The notes: a model not told the origin generated them from the letters alone. Numbered from the stretch's first letter, positions 25,784 to 34,711 are shown. The stretch is 64,000 nucleotides of DNA from Rhodanobacter sp. LX-99 (GCF_018599185.1 NZ_JAHFVL010000001.1:2108001-2172000); one strand, 5' to 3'. Numbers and translations are program-made.

Positions 25784-26746
25784 TCAGCCGGCGATCAGGC
25801 CTGCCGGCGCGGGTTTCACGTTCTCGGCCAGCACGCCCTGCTGCGTGCGGCGCAGTACCTGCGGCATGTGCTGCGCCACGAACTCGATGAAGCTGCGCAG
25901 CGCCGGGGTGTGGCCGTGGCGCGAGGGGTACACCGCGTGCACGTTGCCCGCCGGCAGCGACCACGCCGGCAGCAGCGGCACCAGCCGGCCCTCGGCAATC
26001 GGTTCACGGCAGACGAACTGCGGCAGCTGCGCCGCGCCGACGCCGCCGATCACCGCCTGGTACAGCACCTGCAAGTCGTCGCTGGTCAGGCTGGGGTGAT
26101 GTTCCACCTGCTGGGTGCGGCCGTCGGCGGCCTGCAGGTGCCAGAAGTGCCGCCCTTCCGCGCTGATCAGGCCCACGCTGGAAAGACGCTTGAGTTCCAG
26201 CGGCTGGGTCGGTTGGCCCTGGCGCCGCAACAGTTCGGGGCTGGCCACCAATACCTGCGGGTCCATGCCGTAGCTGCGCATGACCAGGCTGGAATCCTTG
26301 AGCGAATCGTGCACGCGGAACGCGATGTCGTAGCCGCCGGCGATCACGTCGACCTGGTGGTGGCAGATGTCGAGGTCGACCTGCACCTCGGGATGGCGCC
26401 GCAGGAAGTCGACCAGGATCGGCGCCAGCAGCAATTGTGCGAACAGCACCGGGCAGGCCACGTGGATGCGCCCGCGCGGTGCGGCCTGGGCTTCGTCGAT
26501 GACGCGCTGGGTCTGCTCGGCGGCGGCCAGCAACTGCCGGCATTGCTCGTAGTAGCGCTGGCCGATTTCGCTGACATGCGAGCGCCGCGTGGTGCGCTGG
26601 ATCAGCCGCACGCCGAGGCTGGCCTCCAGCCGCGCCACCCGGAAGCTCAGCTGCGACTTGGCCACGCCCAGCGCCTTGCTGGCGGCGGTGAACGAACCCA
26701 GCTCCACCACCTGCACGAAGTAGTAAATGTCGTTGAGGTCCTGCAC
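25784..26746 (-). CDS. LysR-family transcriptional regulator
   Basis: A 320-residue LysR-type regulator. The N-terminal winged helix is clear (FVQVVELGSFTAASKALGVAKSQLSFRVARLEASLGVRLIQRTTRRSHVSEIGQ region), followed by a linker helix and a periplasmic-binding-like effector domain (RIHVACPVLFAQLLLAPILVDFLRRHPEVQVDL; GYDIAFRVHDSLKDSSLVMRS) of the CrgA/AaeR-like class. It is divergent from the multiheme cytochrome operon with 256 bp between start codons, so control of that operon, of itself, or both is a reasonable inference. Its effector is unknown. Confidence 0.92.
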   Translation of the reverse strand: MQDLNDIYYFVQVVELGSFTAASKALGVAKSQLSFRVARLEASLGVRLIQRTTRRSHVSEIGQRYYEQCRQLLAAAEQTQRVIDEAQAAPRGRIHVACPVLFAQLLLAPILVDFLRRHPEVQVDLDICHHQVDVIAGGYDIAFRVHDSLKDSSLVMRSYGMDPQVLVASPELLRRQGQPTQPLELKRLSSVGLISAEGRHFWHLQAADGRTQQVEHHPSLTSDDLQVLYQAVIGGVGAAQLPQFVCREPIAEGRLVPLLPAWSLPAGNVHAVYPSRHGHTPALRSFIEFVAQHMPQVLRRTQQGVLAENVKPAPAGLIAG

Positions 26747-26800
26747 GGCATGTCCTTGCGGCCGGGATCAGGCGGCTTGGATCAGGCTAGCGCGATACGG

Positions 26801-26839
26801 CGCAATGTCTTGTTGCGACGCACAATCATCAGGGATTGT
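26801..26839. promoter_or_regulatory. Candidate LysR operator palindromes
   Basis: Two interrupted palindromes sit 55-93 bp upstream of the LysR start in the divergent region: cgcaa-N7-ttgcg (26801-26817) and acaatc-N6-gattgt (26822-26839). A direct repeat of ttaac at 26857-26861 and 26876-26880 (19-bp spacing) follows toward the cytochrome gene. LysR proteins commonly bind interrupted dyads of this size between divergent promoters. Binding is inferred only. Confidence 0.4.
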
Positions 26840-27002
26840 TCTGTGGTCATGGACATTTAACGCAATCAAAAAGGCTTAACAATCTTTCACTTCCGGGTGA
26901 ATACTCCGGCTTGGGACAAGGCCGGCCGCCAGGGAGATCGTACCGGGCAGGGGCGCGCCGGCCGATTGCGGTTTGTTCACGCTAGCCAAGGGGCGTCAAG
27001 CC

Positions 27003-28136
27003 ATGCGTGTGATTTCGTTGTTTCCTGCCGCCTTGCTGTGTGTGGCGCTGGGTGCCGGTGGCATCCTCTCGGGGTGCGGGGTAGCGCAGGCCCAGCAGGC
27101 GACCGCCCCCGCGCCGGCGGATGCCGCGCACAGCCCGTCCAGCGCGCTCAGCCAGAGCGACATCGCGAAGATGCTGCCGGCCACCGACATGGGCGCAGGC
27201 GCGGCGCGGGCGAACCATCCGCACCTGCCGCCGGCCGGCGACAGCCCGGCCACGCCGTTCGACGCCGCTTCGATTCCGGCCAACCCGCTGGCGCCGCAGG
27301 CCGACGCGATCGGCGCGAAGAGTTGCGTGGCCTGCCACGCGCAGGAAAACGTGCAGGCCTCGCACACGCTGCACGTGGCCTCGTTCCGTGCCGGCGCGGC
27401 GAACACCGGCCCGCAGGCGGCCTGCGAAAGTTGCCACGGCCCGGGTTCCGAGCATGCCAAGGACCCCACCGCGCCGGGCCTGATCATCGCCTTCACCCAC
27501 GATGCGAAAACCTCGCCGCAGGTCCAGGCCGGGGTGTGCCTCGCCTGCCATGCCGGCGGCGCGCGCCAGCACTGGATCGGCTCGATCCACCAGAACCGCG
27601 GCCTGTCCTGCACCGACTGCCACAACCCGATGGCGCGGCTGTCGCCCGAAGGCGTGCTGGCGAAATCCTCGATCAACGAAGTCTGCTCGACCTGCCACCA
27701 GGACATCCGCGCCAAGTTCAACCGCCGCTCGCACATGCCGCTGCCGGAAGGGCAGATGGCCTGCACCGACTGCCACAACCCGCACGGCTCGATCACCAAG
27801 CCGCTGCTGAAGACCGATACGGTCAACGAGACCTGCTACACCTGCCACGCCGAGAAGCGCGGGCCGTTCCTGTTCGAGCACGCGCCGGTGCGCGCGAACT
27901 GCCTCAACTGCCACGACGTGCACGGCTCCAACCAGCAGACCCTGCTGGTCGCGCCGATCCCGATGCTGTGCCAGCAGTGCCACACCATGACGCTGCATCC
28001 GAACGATCTGCAGAGCGCGGCCGGACTCGGCACCGGCCCGCATCCGGACGAGCGGCTGATCGGGCGCGGCTGCCTGACTTGCCACAGCAATATCCACGGC
28101 TCGAACAATCCTTCCGGACCGAAGTTCCACAAGTGA
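27003..28136 (+). CDS. DmsE/MtrA-family decaheme c-type cytochrome
   Basis: A 377-residue periplasmic cytochrome with ten CxxCH haem sites (CVACH, CESCH, CLACH, CTDCH, CSTCH, CTDCH, CYTCH, CLNCH, CQQCH, CLTCH), first at residue ~108. This count, spacing and the CNNPHG-like context (CTDCHNPHGS, CHDVHGSN) match the DmsE/MtrA/PioA family, whose members thread an outer-membrane barrel and pass electrons through it. The export signal contains a lipobox-like LSGC (Cys25), so it may be a lipoprotein; AQAQQ downstream is an alternative ordinary cleavage site. Between signal and first haem are ~80 residues rich in Ala/Pro. ATG 27003 follows AAGGGG (26988-26993). First gene of a three-gene operon; the barrel gene begins 12 bp later. 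Confidence 0.93.
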   Translation: MRVISLFPAALLCVALGAGGILSGCGVAQAQQATAPAPADAAHSPSSALSQSDIAKMLPATDMGAGAARANHPHLPPAGDSPATPFDAASIPANPLAPQADAIGAKSCVACHAQENVQASHTLHVASFRAGAANTGPQAACESCHGPGSEHAKDPTAPGLIIAFTHDAKTSPQVQAGVCLACHAGGARQHWIGSIHQNRGLSCTDCHNPMARLSPEGVLAKSSINEVCSTCHQDIRAKFNRRSHMPLPEGQMACTDCHNPHGSITKPLLKTDTVNETCYTCHAEKRGPFLFEHAPVRANCLNCHDVHGSNQQTLLVAPIPMLCQQCHTMTLHPNDLQSAAGLGTGPHPDERLIGRGCLTCHSNIHGSNNPSGPKFHK

Positions 28137-28148
28137 CGGAGGCGGACG

Positions 28149-30764
28149 ATGCTTGCGCTGAAAGGAAATCGCACGACGCCCACAGCCTTGGCGCTGGCTC
28201 TGCTGTGCGGGCTGTTCGGCGCGCAGGGCGTGCGGGCCGGTGATACCAGCGGCACCATGCGCGTGGGCGACATGCAGTTCGGCAATGCGCTCGACCTGCG
28301 CGGCTGGACACCGATGCTGCAGCCGGCCGATCCCGACGGCATGTCCTACCTGCACGCCGGCATGCTGCGCACGCCGACCGGCGCGCTGTATCCGTATCCG
28401 CCGATGGTCGATCCGGGCAAGCCGCTGGGCCAGGGCGACTGGACCTACGCCGGGCTGATCGAGTTCGGTTACCTGCACGTCGGCGGCGACCGCAACGCGG
28501 AATACTTCCGCCAGTACGCCGACTGGAAAAGTGGCGCCGTGCTGGGCCTGTTCGCGCTCAACTTCGACAACCGCAAGACCGGCAACTACGTTGAGGTCCG
28601 CGGCAGCCGCCTCAGCGGCGACGACCAGTACTACCGCCTGCGCGCCGGCCGCTACGGCAGCTACCGCATCGAGGGCTTCTACCGCGACATGCCGCATACC
28701 GTGTCGACCAGCGCCTACCCGATCTGGAACGGCGTCGGCAGCACCGACCTGACCCTGCCCGCGCCGCTGGTCGCCGGCGCCAGCACGCCGGCGCAGGTGG
28801 CCGCCGCATCGGCCGCCACGCCACGGCGCAGCATCGGGCTCACCCGCACCCGCGCCGGGCTTAGCTACGAAGGCGTGCTGTACCGCAACTGGATCGGCTC
28901 CGCCGCGATCACCAACGAGAAGCGCAGCGGCACCCGCCTGTGGGGCGGCTCGATGTTCTTCAACTTCCCGTTCCCGGACGACGGCGGCATCCTGGAAACG
29001 GTGCGGCCGATCGACTTCCGCACCACCGACATCAACCTCAGCCTGCGCAACGTCGGCAAGGTATGGCGCTTCCTCGCCACCTACAACGGTTCGTTCTTCC
29101 GCAACCACAAGGACCACCTGAACTTCGAGAGCCCGTTCGCCCTGTACAACGTGGTCGGCACGCCGCAGGTGGCCGACATCAAGGACGGCCAGTTCTCGCT
29201 GGAGCCGGACAACGACTACCACAACGTGCGGCTGGACCTGTCGCGCGAGCTGAAGTGGAACGGCCAGTTCACCGTGGCCGGCGCGTGGGGCACGATGCGC
29301 CAGAACGATGCGCTGCTGCCGCCGACCACCTGCACCGGCACCGGCGGCATCTTCATCGCGCCGCCGGCCGACTACACCTTCCAGTGCGCGAACTGGAACA
29401 CCACCGCGGCGCTGGCGCAGAAGAGCGCGAACGCGCGCATCGACACCGGCCTGTTCGATGCGCGGGTCACCTTCCGTCCCACCCCCGCCTTCGGCTGGCA
29501 CGCCGGTTTGCGCTGGTATCGCGAGGACAACAAGACCCGCTACCTCGCCTACAACCCGCTCACCGGCCAGTACGGCTACATCTCCGAGAACGGCTCGCAG
29601 GGCAGCGTGGTGCCTGGCGAGACCGGCATCTTCGACCCGGCCAACCCGCTGTACTGGTCGCGCAACGTCACCGTGCGCAACGTGCCGTTCGGCTATACCG
29701 ACGCGATCCTCGAACTGGGCGCGGACTGGCAGCTCGGCCGCAAGAGCTCGCTCGGCGTCACCTACACCTACGACCACAACCGGCCGAAGTACCGCGAGCG
29801 CAAGCGCGTCGACGAGCAGCGCATCAAGTTCGACTGGGTCAGCCGCGACGTCATAGGCGCCACCGTGCGGTTGAGCTGGGAGTACGCCAGGCGCGACGGC
29901 GACAAGTACAACTACGATCCGTACGTGCCGTTCTTCTCCGAGTCGCTGCCCGGTTTCGTCGATCCGGCCAACGGCCTGCCGGCGCATACCGTCGCCGACA
30001 TGCGCAAGTACGACCTGTCCGACCGCACCGAGAGCAAGGCGCGCGCGATCGTCACCTACCCGTGGGGCGAGTCGGCCACGCTGTCGGCCACGTTCTACGG
30101 CAACCGCGACCAGTACGACGCCCTGATCGGCCGGCAGGACACCCGCACCACCGGCGCCACCTTGCAGTGGGACTGGCAGCCGACCCCGGCCACCACGATG
30201 AACGCCTACCTCGGCGCGGAAACCTCGCGCATGGGCATCTCCAACGTCAACGATGCCGACGGGCCGGACAACGGCGCCGTCTTCGGCACGCCCGACCAGG
30301 TCAACCCCGATCTCGGCGGGCCGCTGTATCCGTACGCGAACCAGTGGTGGGAGTTCGACCGCGAAAGCAACCGCAATGCGGGCTTGAGCTTCAGCCACGA
30401 CTTCGGTCGCGCGCGTGCCGATCTCAGCTACAACTACACCGGCTCGTTCGGTCATGTCGGCTACAACTACGCCACCATCGGCGCGCTGGCCTATCGCGAT
30501 CCTGCCGGCGTGGCCGCGGCCGCCAACGGCTTTCCCGACAACAAGTACCGCACCAACACGCTCGACCTGGGCCTGAGTTTCCGCGTCAACCGCAACGTCG
30601 GCGTGCGCCTGTACGGCCGCTACGAAACCGGCGCATTCAGCGACTGGCATTACGCCGGGCTGGACAACACGCTCAGCTACGACCACCGCCTCTACACCGA
30701 CAAGGGCGGCCAGTTGCACTACAACGTGAGCCTGGTCGGCGTCATGTTGAACCTGAAGTTGTAG
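28149..30764 (+). CDS. MtrB/PioB-family outer-membrane beta-barrel
   Basis: An 871-residue porin-like protein: signal peptide (to about residue 30), then continuous alternating aromatic/polar strands typical of a large beta-barrel (LGLFALNFDNRKTGNYVEVRG, WRFLATYNGSFFRNHKDHLNF, YRTNTLDLGLSFRVN) ending in a terminal amphipathic strand LHYNVSLVGVMLNLKL. Family members are decaheme-associated barrels that sheath an MtrA-type cytochrome. Length is near PioB (about 810) and longer than Shewanella MtrB (about 700). The N-terminal CxxC of Shewanella MtrB is not present. Placement directly after the decaheme gene confirms the pairing. Confidence 0.9.
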   Translation: MLALKGNRTTPTALALALLCGLFGAQGVRAGDTSGTMRVGDMQFGNALDLRGWTPMLQPADPDGMSYLHAGMLRTPTGALYPYPPMVDPGKPLGQGDWTYAGLIEFGYLHVGGDRNAEYFRQYADWKSGAVLGLFALNFDNRKTGNYVEVRGSRLSGDDQYYRLRAGRYGSYRIEGFYRDMPHTVSTSAYPIWNGVGSTDLTLPAPLVAGASTPAQVAAASAATPRRSIGLTRTRAGLSYEGVLYRNWIGSAAITNEKRSGTRLWGGSMFFNFPFPDDGGILETVRPIDFRTTDINLSLRNVGKVWRFLATYNGSFFRNHKDHLNFESPFALYNVVGTPQVADIKDGQFSLEPDNDYHNVRLDLSRELKWNGQFTVAGAWGTMRQNDALLPPTTCTGTGGIFIAPPADYTFQCANWNTTAALAQKSANARIDTGLFDARVTFRPTPAFGWHAGLRWYREDNKTRYLAYNPLTGQYGYISENGSQGSVVPGETGIFDPANPLYWSRNVTVRNVPFGYTDAILELGADWQLGRKSSLGVTYTYDHNRPKYRERKRVDEQRIKFDWVSRDVIGATVRLSWEYARRDGDKYNYDPYVPFFSESLPGFVDPANGLPAHTVADMRKYDLSDRTESKARAIVTYPWGESATLSATFYGNRDQYDALIGRQDTRTTGATLQWDWQPTPATTMNAYLGAETSRMGISNVNDADGPDNGAVFGTPDQVNPDLGGPLYPYANQWWEFDRESNRNAGLSFSHDFGRARADLSYNYTGSFGHVGYNYATIGALAYRDPAGVAAAANGFPDNKYRTNTLDLGLSFRVNRNVGVRLYGRYETGAFSDWHYAGLDNTLSYDHRLYTDKGGQLHYNVSLVGVMLNLKL

Positions 30765-30778
30765 GAGCCGTGATCGTG

Positions 30779-31486
30779 ATGACGTATCGCACCAGTCTCC
30801 TGTTGGCCGGCCTGCTGCTGTCGACCGCCGTGCTCGACGTCGCCGCGCAGCAACCCGCCACGACGGCGTCCGCCGCGCCGGCCGGCGTGCTGGATCTGCG
30901 CCGCGTGCAGCCGGTCAGCGGCGACGCCCAGGCCGGTGCCGGCAAGGCCGCGGTATGCGCGGCCTGCCATGGCGCGCAGGGCGTGGCGATCGCGCCGAAC
31001 TTTCCGAACCTGGCCGGACAATCGGCCACCTATCTGTACGTGCAACTGAAGGAGTTCCACGACGGTCAGCGCAGCGACCCGGTGATGAGCGGCCAGGCCG
31101 CCGCGCTGAGCGACGCCGACATGCGCGATCTGGCCAGCTACTACGCCGCGCTGGCGCCGAAGCCGGCGGGCCAGGCCGATGCAAATTCGCGCGGCGCGCA
31201 GTTGTATCTGGCCGGCGATCCGGCGCAGGGCATTCCGCCCTGCCAAGGCTGTCACGGCCCGGCCGGGCTGGGTCCGCAGCCGCACCCCAGCAGCGCGCCG
31301 CAGCCGCCGTGGGCGACCTTCCCGCATCTGCGTGGCCAGTCCGGCTTGTACGTGACCAAGCAACTGGGCGATTTCAAGAGCGGCGCACGCGCCGGCAGCA
31401 GCAATGCGAAGGTGATGCATGGCATAGCGGCCACGCTCGGCGACGACGACGTGCAGGCGCTGTCGACCTGGCTGAGCACGTGGTGA
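30779..31486 (+). CDS. Periplasmic diheme cytochrome c (c4-like)
   Basis: A 235-residue exported protein with two class I haem domains: CAACH near residue 60 and CQGCH near 155, with distal Met candidates (DPVMSGQA; AKVMHGIA). The repeated motif LAGQSATYLYVQLKEFHDGQRSDPVMSGQAAAL is the c4/soxA-like module used by periplasmic electron carriers. It closes the operon (14 bp after the barrel) and would shuttle electrons between the decaheme cytochrome and inner-membrane or terminal oxidase partners. ATG 30779 is used; GTG 30770 and 30776 are in frame, but AGGAG at 30763-30767 is best spaced for 30776-30779. Confidence 0.88.
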   Translation: MTYRTSLLLAGLLLSTAVLDVAAQQPATTASAAPAGVLDLRRVQPVSGDAQAGAGKAAVCAACHGAQGVAIAPNFPNLAGQSATYLYVQLKEFHDGQRSDPVMSGQAAALSDADMRDLASYYAALAPKPAGQADANSRGAQLYLAGDPAQGIPPCQGCHGPAGLGPQPHPSSAPQPPWATFPHLRGQSGLYVTKQLGDFKSGARAGSSNAKVMHGIAATLGDDDVQALSTWLSTW

Positions 31487-31507
31487 CGCCGCCGCCGCGG
31501 CACGGGT

Positions 31508-32284
31508 TCACGGTGCAGGCCGCTTCACCAGCTTGATCTCGAACAGCTGCGGCCAGCACTTGCCGGTGACGAACAGGCGCTTGTGCTCCGCATCCCAGGC
31601 GATGCCGTTGAGCACGTCGTCGACCGGGTTCGGCAGCCGGCTGACGTCGAGCAGGCCGGCGAGGTCGATCCAGCCCACGACATGCCCGCTGGCCGGGTCG
31701 ATCCGTGCGATGCGGTCGGTCAGCCATACGTTCGCGTAGATCTCGCCGTCGACCCACTCCAGCTCGTTGAGGTTGTTGACCGGCGCGCCGTCGGCAGTGA
31801 CCGTGATGCGGCGGACCACTTGCAGCGATTCCGGATCCAGCACGCGCAGTGTCGATGAACCGTCGCTCATGTAAATGTGTTGCTGGTCGCGGGTCAGCGC
31901 CCAGCCTTCGCCGGAGTAGCTGAAATTGCGCTGCGGCGTGAAGCTGGCCAGGTCGTAGACGAAGCCGGTCTGGCTCTGCCAGGTGAGCTGCACCAGCCGG
32001 TCCTTCCAGTCGACGATGCCCTCGCCGAAGTACTGCTTTGGCAGGCGGTGGCGCTGCACCACGTCGCCGCTCTCCAGCGCCACCTTGCGCACGGTCGACT
32101 GGCCGACCTGGCCGGTGCTCTCGTAGAGATAGCCGTCCTTGTAGAACAGCCCCTCGGTATAGGCACCGGTGTCGTGCGGGTAGGCGCGTACGACCTGGTA
32201 GCCGTAGACCGGGATGGCCGCCCAGGCCGGAGCGGCACAGGCGAGCAGGGCGAAGGCGAGGGTGCAGGTGGGCCAGCGCGGCAT
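31508..32284 (-). CDS. Glutaminyl-peptide cyclotransferase (plant-type glutaminyl cyclase)
   Basis: A 258-residue exported enzyme that converts N-terminal Gln to pyroglutamate, of the five-bladed propeller class found in papaya and Xanthomonas. Signal peptide MPRWPTCTLAFALLACAAPAWA; then YPHDTGAYTEGLFYKDGYLYESTGQVGQS, FGEGIVDWKDRLVQLTW, FSYSGEGWALTRD, LNELEWVDGEIYANVW and DVLNGIAWDAEHKRLFVTGK, whose Glu/Trp/Asn residues line the active site in the family. Pyroglutamate protects secreted proteins from aminopeptidases, fitting a genome with a large exported protease set. It converges with the cytochrome operon. Confidence 0.9.
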   Translation of the reverse strand: MPRWPTCTLAFALLACAAPAWAAIPVYGYQVVRAYPHDTGAYTEGLFYKDGYLYESTGQVGQSTVRKVALESGDVVQRHRLPKQYFGEGIVDWKDRLVQLTWQSQTGFVYDLASFTPQRNFSYSGEGWALTRDQQHIYMSDGSSTLRVLDPESLQVVRRITVTADGAPVNNLNELEWVDGEIYANVWLTDRIARIDPASGHVVGWIDLAGLLDVSRLPNPVDDVLNGIAWDAEHKRLFVTGKCWPQLFEIKLVKRPAP

Positions 32285-32313
32285 CGGGTCGGCTTCCGGA
32301 CGGGTTGGGCCGC

Positions 32314-33693
32314 TCAGCCTAGCGGACGCACGCGGAAATTGCGGCCCTTGATCTTGCCCGCGCGCAGGCGCTCCAGCGCCTTGTTCGCCAGTGCGCGGCC
32401 GATCGCCACGTAGGCGCGGGTGGCGAACACGTCGATCTTGCCGATGTCCTTCGCCTCCAGCCCGGCGTCGCCGGTGAGCGCGCCGAGGATGTCGCCGGGG
32501 CGCAGCTTGTCCTGCCGGCCGGCGTCGATCACCAGCGTCTTCATCGGCGCCAGGTGCAGGGTCTTGCCGCGCGGCGGCGTCACTTTCAGCGCACGCCACG
32601 GCAGCGGTGCGCCGCCGAGTTCCTCGATGTTCGCCGCCTTCGGCCGCTCGCGCGGCGTGCACAGGGTAATCGCCAGGCCCGCTTCGCCCGCGCGGCCGGT
32701 GCGGCCGATGCGGTGGGTGTGGGTGTCCGGGTCGTGCGCCACGTCGTAGCTCAGCACCAGCGGCAGCGCGACGATGTCGAGGCCGCGCGCGGCCACGTCG
32801 GTAGCCACCAGCACGTTGCAGCTGCGGTTGGCGAAGCGCACCAGCACCTCGTCGCGGTCGCGCTGCTCCATGTCGCCGTGCAGGGCCAGCGCGGAGTAGC
32901 CGCGGCGGTCCAGTTCCTGCGCCACTGCGTCCACGTCGCGGCGCATGTTGCAGAACACCAAGGCGTGCTGGCCGCGCTCGCCGGCCAGCAGCTGCGCCAG
33001 CGCATCGGGCTTCTGCGCTGGATCCACCTCGATGAACTGCTGCTCGATCGCCGGCTTCTGCTCGGCCGGCGCGTCCACCGTGACCACCACCGGGTCCTTC
33101 TGCACGCGCTGGCTCACCGCGCGGATCTCGTCCGGGTAGGTGGCCGAGAACAGCAGGGTCTGATGGTGTTTCGCGATGCGCCCGATGATGTCGTCGATCG
33201 CCTCGGCAAAACCCATGTCGAGCATGCGGTCGGCCTCGTCCAGCACCAGCACCTTGATCCCGCCGCCATGCAGGCTGCCGCGCTTGAGGTGTTCCTGCAC
33301 GCGGCCGGGCGTGCCGACCACGATGTGCGGATCGTGCGTCAGCGAGGCCAGCTGCGGCCCCAGCGGCATGCCGCCGCACAGGGTCAGCAGCTTCACGTTC
33401 GGAATGTTCGCGGCCAGCTTGCGGATCGCCTTGCTGACCTGGTCGGCCAGTTCGCGGGTGGGGCACAGCACCAGCGCCTGCAGCCGGACCGCGTCCGCGT
33501 CCAGCGTCTGCAGCAGGCTCAGCCCGAACGCCGCGGTCTTGCCGCTGCCGGTCTGCGCCTGTGCGATCACGTCGCGCCCTTGCAGCATCGGCGGCAGGCT
33601 TTGCGCCTGCACCGGGGTCATCTCGGCGTAGCCGAGCGTATCGACGCTGGCGAGCAGGGCGGGTTTGAGCGGGAGCGTGTTGAAGGCGGTCAT
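32314..33693 (-). CDS. dbpA: ATP-dependent RNA helicase DbpA
   Basis: A 459-residue DEAD-box helicase. Motifs in order: Q motif (MTPVQAQSLP), AQTGSGKT, PTRELADQ, TPGRV, DEADRMLD, SAT, ATDVAARGLDI and HRIGRTGRAG. The C-terminal ~75 residues (MKTLVIDAGRQDKLRPGDILGALTGDAGLEAKDIGKIDVF) are the DbpA RNA-binding domain that recognises hairpin 92 of 23S rRNA, defining DbpA against other DEAD proteins. It acts in large-subunit assembly. ATG 33693 matches the family N-terminus; the frame extends 11 codons further upstream. Divergent from folB. Confidence 0.93.
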   Translation of the reverse strand: MTAFNTLPLKPALLASVDTLGYAEMTPVQAQSLPPMLQGRDVIAQAQTGSGKTAAFGLSLLQTLDADAVRLQALVLCPTRELADQVSKAIRKLAANIPNVKLLTLCGGMPLGPQLASLTHDPHIVVGTPGRVQEHLKRGSLHGGGIKVLVLDEADRMLDMGFAEAIDDIIGRIAKHHQTLLFSATYPDEIRAVSQRVQKDPVVVTVDAPAEQKPAIEQQFIEVDPAQKPDALAQLLAGERGQHALVFCNMRRDVDAVAQELDRRGYSALALHGDMEQRDRDEVLVRFANRSCNVLVATDVAARGLDIVALPLVLSYDVAHDPDTHTHRIGRTGRAGEAGLAITLCTPRERPKAANIEELGGAPLPWRALKVTPPRGKTLHLAPMKTLVIDAGRQDKLRPGDILGALTGDAGLEAKDIGKIDVFATRAYVAIGRALANKALERLRAGKIKGRNFRVRPLG

Positions 33694-33789
33694 CCGCACA
33701 TGATCGCATGGCGGCCAGCGCGCCACAGGCTTGCATCCGGCGGCCGGCTCGCGGACCCTGTACGGCTATCGCCTCTCGTGATCATCGCC

Positions 33790-34149
33790 ATGGATACCGT
33801 TTTCATCGAAGACCTGCGCATCGACGCCGTCATCGGCATCTACGACTGGGAGCGCCGCGTGCGGCAGACGCTGTCGTTCGACATCGAGATGGCGTTCGAC
33901 AACACCGTGCCGGCGGGCAGCGACGACATCGCGCTGACGCTGAACTACAAGGACGTGTCGAAGCGCCTGATCGGCTACGTGGAAGCGTCCAGCTTCGGCC
34001 TGGTCGAAACGCTGGCCGAACGCTGCGCGGCGATCATCCGCGAGGAGTTCGGGGTCGGCTGGGTGCGCCTGAAGCTGTCCAAGCCGGGCGCGGTGCGCGG
34101 CGCGAAGGCGGTGGGCGTGCGGATCGAACGCGGCACGCGGCCGGACTGA
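33790..34149 (+). CDS. folB: Dihydroneopterin aldolase
   Basis: A 119-residue folate-pathway enzyme that cleaves 7,8-dihydroneopterin to 6-hydroxymethyl-dihydropterin and glycolaldehyde. Signatures: IEDLRIDAVIGIYDWERRVRQ at the N-terminus, LNYKDVSK, SSFGLVETLAERCA (substrate-binding Glu) and the catalytic Lys in LKLSKPGAVRGAKAVGV. Length matches the octameric FolB family. It is 3 bp upstream of folK, which performs the next step, so the two are almost surely co-transcribed. Confidence 0.94.
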   Translation: MDTVFIEDLRIDAVIGIYDWERRVRQTLSFDIEMAFDNTVPAGSDDIALTLNYKDVSKRLIGYVEASSFGLVETLAERCAAIIREEFGVGWVRLKLSKPGAVRGAKAVGVRIERGTRPD

Positions 34150-34152
34150 CTG

Positions 34153-34641
34153 ATGGCACGCGCTTATCTGAGCCTGGGCTCCAACGTCGAACCCCGGCGT
34201 CATCTGCCGGCGGCCATCGCCGCCTTGCGCGAGCGCTTCGGCGACATCGCGGTGTCGCCGGCCTATCGCAGCAAGCCGGTGGGTTTCGACAGCGCGGACT
34301 TCGTCAACCTGGCGGTGGGGCTGGATACCGAGTTGTCGCCCGAGGCGCTGAACGACTGGCTGCACGCGCTGGAGGATCGCCAGGGCCGCCGCCGCGACGT
34401 GCCGCGCTATTCGGACCGCACGCTGGACGTCGACATCGTGTTCTACGACGCGCTGGTGCTCGACGGTCCGGGCCACCTGCAGATTCCGCGCAAGGAGCTG
34501 CAGCACGCGTTCGTGCTGCGGCCGATCGCCGACATCGCACCAGAGTTCCGGCATCCCGTCGGCGGGTTGAGCATGGCCGAGTTGTGGGCGGCGTTTCCGG
34601 CCGGAAGCGAGCCGCTGCAGGTCGAATCGCTGCCGGACTGA
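34153..34641 (+). CDS. folK: 6-hydroxymethyl-dihydropterin pyrophosphokinase
   Basis: A 162-residue HPPK that transfers pyrophosphate from ATP to hydroxymethyl-dihydropterin. Family motifs are LSLGSNVEPR, FVNLAVGLDTELSPEALNDWLHALEDRQGR, RYSDRTLDVDIVFYD (the DxD metal pair) and IPRKELQHAFVLRPIADIAP. Follows folB by 3 bp; the pair covers consecutive steps of tetrahydrofolate synthesis. Confidence 0.95.
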   Translation: MARAYLSLGSNVEPRRHLPAAIAALRERFGDIAVSPAYRSKPVGFDSADFVNLAVGLDTELSPEALNDWLHALEDRQGRRRDVPRYSDRTLDVDIVFYDALVLDGPGHLQIPRKELQHAFVLRPIADIAPEFRHPVGGLSMAELWAAFPAGSEPLQVESLPD

Positions 34642-34711
34642 GCACTGTCGCACGCGCGCGGCGGGTGCTAGAAAGAGCGCACTCGCGATCCACGGATGAA
34701 GGGAGACACGC

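Noticed and set aside
26982..30719. A 1245-codon minus-strand frame opposite the cytochrome operon
   Set aside because: The plus strand carries ten haem motifs and a beta-barrel in order; the opposite frame has no recognisable features.
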